From NCBI RefSeq assembly GCF_001685015.1, contig NZ_MAYT01000001.1, positions 719,088 through 783,087 of the forward strand: a stretch of DNA of 64,000 nucleotides. The letters are read 5' to 3'. Position numbers and translations under genes: made by a program. This document shows, one piece after another, positions 61,450-64,000 of the stretch. Position 1 is the first letter of the stretch. Each line of letters starts with the position of its first letter. Source of the DNA: Pseudobacillus wudalianchiensis (GTDB lineage Bacteria > Bacillota > Bacilli > Bacillales > Domibacillaceae). Below the pieces are notes generated by a model. That model saw only the letters and a program-made list of their open reading frames with translations. It had not been told where the DNA came from and ran no database searches.

Positions 61450-61532
61450 TAATGATAAAGGCAAACTTATCGAAAGGTAAGGACGCAAAGCCACGGGTCT
61501 AAGATTGGTTAAATTATGATAGCCGGGCTGCC
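61450..61532 (+). promoter_or_regulatory. Cyclic di-GMP-I (GEMM-I) riboswitch, module 1
   Basis: All GEMM-I landmarks are present: GGCAAAC (61460-61466), P2 with a GAAA tetraloop (CTTATC-GAAA-GGTAAG), GGACGCAAAGCC (61481-61492), CGGGTCTAAG, and the closing AGCCGGGCTGCC (61521-61532). GGCA and TGCC form P1. It controls the small gene starting at 61591. The first 54 bases are identical to module 2. Confidence 0.95.
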
Positions 61533-61559
61533 AAATAGGAAAATTAGTACCCTATTTGG
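61531..61559 (+). promoter_or_regulatory. Post-aptamer hairpin, module 1
   Basis: CCAAATAGG (61531-61539) pairs perfectly with CCTATTTGG (61551-61559). The first two C belong to P1 of the aptamer, so the two folds compete. No T tract follows, so it is not a standard terminator. Confidence 0.7.
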
Positions 61560-61590
61560 TGACAATACGTTTAAAAGCAGGGGGCTAGTT

Positions 61591-61890
61591 ATGCAAGAAG
61601 AATTAAAAGAAAATATTCAAAAATTTTACACTTTAATGGAGGCTTATCCAGATACTCCGGATTCAGCGTTTGATTTTGTTGTTTTTTTGCGAGCATTCCT
61701 TAGGATAAAATCTCCACTTCCTTTGCCGACAACAGAGGTTATGACAGTTCTTAAAATACATAAACCAGCGGTGTTTTTTTCTTTAAGGGGAATGGCAAAG
61801 CAGAATGACATGCTAGGATTTTTAACCGCGTTATCGACCGATTTTGAAGCGGCCGAGCAAAAACTAAAAGGCTTATTGGAAATGAATTAA
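61591..61890 (+). CDS. Riboswitch-controlled small protein, copy 1
   Basis: A 99-residue soluble, helical protein (starts M-Q-E-E-L-K-E-N-I-Q) with no signal peptide, membrane helix or catalytic motif. Landmarks shared with copy 2 are F-Y-x-L, A-x-D-F-V-x-(F/Y)-L-R, P-L-P near residue 44, K-P-x-V-F-(F/Y), and R-x-M-A-K. AGGGGG lies about eight bases before ATG 61591. A c-di-GMP aptamer precedes it. I do not recognise the family; a c-di-GMP-tuned regulator of motility or biofilm is a guess. Confidence 0.8.
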   Translation: MQEELKENIQKFYTLMEAYPDTPDSAFDFVVFLRAFLRIKSPLPLPTTEVMTVLKIHKPAVFFSLRGMAKQNDMLGFLTALSTDFEAAEQKLKGLLEMN

Positions 61891-62148
61891 ATAATCAATA
61901 TAGATTGCCAGCTTTTTATAAAAATGGCACCGAGAAGGGCTAAAAATACAAAGCTGGATTAAAAATTTCATAAAGCAGCCGAAGGAAAGACGTAGGCATA
62001 TGCAATGGCAGCCAGTACGTTACGATGTGCTGGCTTTTTAAGCTTGCAGTAGCCTAACTAAATGTCTTTCTGTTGGTAGAGATGCTTGTTTCAGCGGAAC
62101 GATTTATTTAGTAGGAGCAAGAGGCAATATATACGGGTAGACAGATGA

Positions 62149-62176
62149 TTGACCTGAATGATTTTATTGATATAAT
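62149..62176 (+). promoter_or_regulatory. Sigma-A promoter of riboswitch module 2
   Basis: TTGACC (62149-62154), 16 bases, consensus TATAAT (62171-62176). The -35 box is the same as in module 1. Confidence 0.75.
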
Positions 62177-62221
62177 TCTTACAGTATTATTATTTTGTAT
62201 ATAATAATACTAAATTATTTT

Positions 62222-62310
62222 TAATGATAAAGGCAAACTTATCGAAAGGTAAGGACGCAAAGCCACGGGTCTAAGGTTCACAAGCTCTGAACAATGACAG
62301 CCGGGCTGCC
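62222..62310 (+). promoter_or_regulatory. Cyclic di-GMP-I (GEMM-I) riboswitch, module 2
   Basis: Same architecture as module 1: GGCAAAC (62232-62238), GAAA-capped P2, GGACGCAAAGCC, CGGGTCTAAG, and closing CAGCCGGGCTGCC. Bases 62222-62275 are identical to 61450-61503. The P3 tip differs but still pairs (GGTTCA with TGAACA), which is covariation in favour of a working RNA. Confidence 0.95.
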
Positions 62311-62336
62311 AAGTAGGAATAGGCTTCCTTATTTGG
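62309..62336 (+). promoter_or_regulatory. Post-aptamer hairpin, module 2
   Basis: CCAAGTAGGAA (62309-62319) pairs with TTCC-T-TATTTGG (62325-62336), with one bulge and one G-U pair. It again overlaps the last two bases of the aptamer. Confidence 0.65.
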
Positions 62337-62370
62337 GTAATTACACGATTGAAGGTAGGGACCAAACTTG

Positions 62371-62673
62371 ATGGAAGAGAACAAAGAACTAAGCAAAAGC
62401 ATTCAACAATTTTATGAGTTATTAAAGAGATGTCCAGATAATGCCGAAGCTGCTTATGATTTTGTAGCTTACTTACGATCGTTATTAAAAATACAATCGA
62501 AAGTGCCTTTGCCAGCTAATGAAATCATGACGCTGCTAAAAAAATATAAACCTCATGTGTTTTATACGTTAAAGAGAATGGCTAAAAAGAATTTGATGCT
62601 CAATATTTTGACTGGAGTACCTGCAAATGTAGACGCTGCTGAAGAAAGGCTAAAAAAACTAGCCAATAGTTAA
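62371..62673 (+). CDS. Riboswitch-controlled small protein, copy 2
   Basis: A 100-residue paralogue of copy 1 (starts M-E-E-N-K-E-L-S-K-S) with the same helical layout and conserved positions (A-Y-D-F-V-A-Y-L-R, V-P-L-P, K-P-H-V-F-Y, R-M-A-K-K), by eye about 45 percent identical. It is more basic than copy 1. ATG 62371 lies ten bases from AAGGTAGGG, with a TTG immediately before it as an alternative. A strong terminator follows. Function unknown. Confidence 0.8.
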   Translation: MEENKELSKSIQQFYELLKRCPDNAEAAYDFVAYLRSLLKIQSKVPLPANEIMTLLKKYKPHVFYTLKRMAKKNLMLNILTGVPANVDAAEERLKKLANS

Positions 62674-62757
62674 TGATTCAATAAACAGTACACCTTGAAA
62701 TACACGAACAATCAATCTAAAAACAAGTCGTTAAAGCTAGCTGTCTGGCATAAAACC

Positions 62758-62805
62758 AAAACAGAAAGAGGCATCACTCTTAGAAGAGGTGCCTCTTTCT
62801 GTTTT
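62758..62805 (+). terminator. Terminator of module 2
   Basis: AAACAGAAAGAGGCA pairs with TGCCTCTTTCTGTTT, followed by TT. Confidence 0.88.
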
Positions 62806-63262
62806 CCGGTAGATAAGGGATGACCTTCCTGAGAAAACAGAGAGAAACTTTTAATGAATATTAAATTTCAGTGTGTGAAAAATTCAAATATTGACAACCC
62901 TATTTCTAGACGATTAGCAGCCTTAGTTTTAATGAGCCTTTCTTTAAATAGTCATATCTATCGGTTTTCAGTTAATCTGTATTGTCTATTTTCCAATAAT
63001 CCCTATTAAGGAAAAGAATACATTATCATTAGGTTATATAAAATGTAGCGATCTGAGGACATTAGGCAGATCAGAAGATCTCTCTCATATTTCTCAAGCA
63101 GTTCCTTCTGCCTTTGTTGTATTAGGCATTGGCAAAGAGGGAGAATCGCCTGTTCCCAATCCTCGTATGCATCAACAGGAAGAAATGTCCAAATACGATT
63201 CGGCCTTACATGCCAATGTGGCGATGGAATGGTTCCCAACATAAATAAAAATAAGATTAATT

Positions 63263-63312
63263 AATAAATAAACCGAGAAGTATTGTATATAAACTTCTCG
63301 GTTTATTTATTC
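63263..63312. terminator. Bidirectional terminator-like inverted repeat
   Basis: AATAAATAAACCGAGAAGT pairs with ACTTCTCGGTTTATTTATT, a 19-bp perfect stem. Confidence 0.8.
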
Positions 63313-63818
63313 TTACAAACTCCAGCGGAATACAGCCGGGATTTATATCTTTATATGCTAATGAAAATCGATGTTACGGAATAGGGGGGAGAAGCCCAGT
63401 CTATCGATTTTCTTCTTCCTGCATAAAAGAGCTTAACTGCAGCTTTACGCAAAATGAAAAGAATTAAAAAACAATCTTTATTCCGAATAGCCTTTTAAAT
63501 GAAGCATATATTGCTAATCATATTTGGGATCATTTATATGGAGCAAAAATGATTGATTTCTGTTTTCTCAATTCCTTATAAAAACTGAAACTAACTTAGC
63601 ATGGAGAACTATGTGCTGTGAATAACTGAAAATGAATGGCATCGGGTCGGAAGAGGCTGCCTATTTTTATTTATCATAAGAAGAGGGAGCTATAAATTAG
63701 GCTTTCGTTCTATTTTGTAATAAGTAAAATTTTTATTTTTTACCTGAATAATAAGGAACGATGAAAGTGACACCTTCTAAAGAACCAGTAACGGATTAAA
63801 AGGTGTTTAAGAAAACGA

Positions 63819-63980
63819 TTATGGGTGATGATCACCATTTTCACTGCTAATGACAGAGCATAACAGCAAAATATCTTGATGAATTTCTTTCTTAATGGAC
63901 TCTTTTGGACAGCCATAGTACTCATCTATTAACTTACCTAGTTCCTTCATGAATATAACCAATTCAGAGTCAGAAATCAT
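63819..63980 (-). CDS. Small helical protein, paralogue of the 41666-41812 gene
   Basis: A 53-residue protein (starts M-I-S-D-S-E-L-V-I-F) with AAAGGAGGA nine bases before ATG 63980. Shared features with the 41.7 kb gene are M-I at the start, E-L-x8-L-I-D-E-Y-Y, K-E-I-H-Q-D-I and L-L. It is too short for simple frame listings. No membrane segment. Function is unknown. Confidence 0.65.
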   Translation of the reverse strand: MISDSELVIFMKELGKLIDEYYGCPKESIKKEIHQDILLLCSVISSENGDHHP

Positions 63981-64000
63981 CCGAAGTCCTCCTTTACTAC

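Larger units (their letters stand above)
61194..61590. other. Leader and promoter region of first c-di-GMP module
   Basis: This holds a sigma-A promoter (61374-61402), a palindrome ATGATA-T-TATCAT (61406-61418), the riboswitch (61450-61532) and a hairpin (61531-61559). Confidence 0.7.
61891..62370. other. Leader and promoter region of second c-di-GMP module
   Basis: This holds a promoter (62149-62176), the riboswitch (62222-62310) and a post-aptamer hairpin (62309-62336). Bases 61900-62140 have no other clear content. Confidence 0.65.
62674..63818. other. Long gap with two terminators and a doubtful frame
   Basis: Terminators occur at 62758-62805 and 63263-63312. A 78-codon minus-strand frame at 63006-63242 (starts M-L-G-T-I-P-S-P-H-W) reads like possible protein but lacks a clear ribosome-binding site; it may be a gene remnant. 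The rest (63320-63800) shows nothing I can support. Confidence 0.45.

Noticed and set aside
63006-63242. 78-codon minus-strand frame
   Set aside because: The translation is partly protein-like, but there is no clear ribosome-binding site or family; it is mentioned only as a possible remnant.

Overview
The window looks like a stretch of chromosome from a spore-forming, low-to-moderate GC Bacillaceae species. Several gene blocks are familiar from Bacillus subtilis: ypcP with two RNase H-like genes and ypeQ, mntR, yfmR, ypgR/cvfC, brxA (yphP), ypiP with thyA and dfrA, ypmR-ypmS-msrA-msrB, yozE, spo0M, and deoD-yodJ-ctpA. Spore-associated small genes (Spo0E-like, YjcZ-like, YdjO, possible coat-like proteins) support this. 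Strong purine-rich Shine-Dalgarno sites, frequent TTG/GTG starts and many U-tailed terminators fit the same group. I see no insertion sequence, prophage, CRISPR array, rRNA or standard tRNA.

Layout. 1-5.9 kb: sulfurtransferase tail, ypcP, a DMT exporter, two RNase H-like proteins, ypeQ, a cold-shock gene and mntR. 6-14.5 kb: a mainly plus-strand housekeeping block (methyltransferases, ABC-F YfmR, CvfC/YpgR, bacilliredoxin, thymidylate synthase, an RsbR-like STAS protein, dihydrofolate reductase). 14.6-20 kb: a DMT exporter, a three-gene ABC importer with a hairpin-rich leader, and a DegV fatty-acid-binding protein. 20-30 kb: PCYCGC lipoprotein, ypmR-ypmS, msrA-msrB, yozE, spo0M (with a sigma-W-type promoter), deoD, yodJ, ctpA, a CAP-domain secreted protein and an SDR lacking its catalytic tyrosine. 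30-46 kb: accessory and spore-related small genes, a MATE exporter, two acetyltransferases, bstA-like, a CheY paralogue and a manganese catalase. 46-51 kb: a second-site coaD, then an Ldh-family 2-hydroxyacid dehydrogenase beside a complete TRAP transporter. 51.6-60 kb: rhodanese with an internal CsoR/CstR-like operator, a methyltransferase, a pentapeptide protein, small membrane and secreted proteins, and an acyltransferase. 60-64 kb: an AraC/GyrI regulator split by a frameshift, then the most striking region.

The main discovery candidates are RNA-based. Three c-di-GMP-I (GEMM-I) riboswitch aptamers can be read directly. One lies on the minus strand upstream of a CheY paralogue. The other two form a tandem duplication in which promoter, aptamer, post-aptamer hairpin and a small gene of unknown function are all repeated; 54 consecutive aptamer-region bases are identical between copies. 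The two products, about 100 residues each, are soluble-looking paralogues that I cannot assign to a family and are candidate c-di-GMP-responsive effectors. Separately, the leader of one GNAT gene contains an almost complete tRNA-like cloverleaf with a lysine (CUU) anticodon, a competing hairpin, and a hairpin over the ribosome-binding site. It could be a tRNA-derived regulatory leader or a decayed tRNA.
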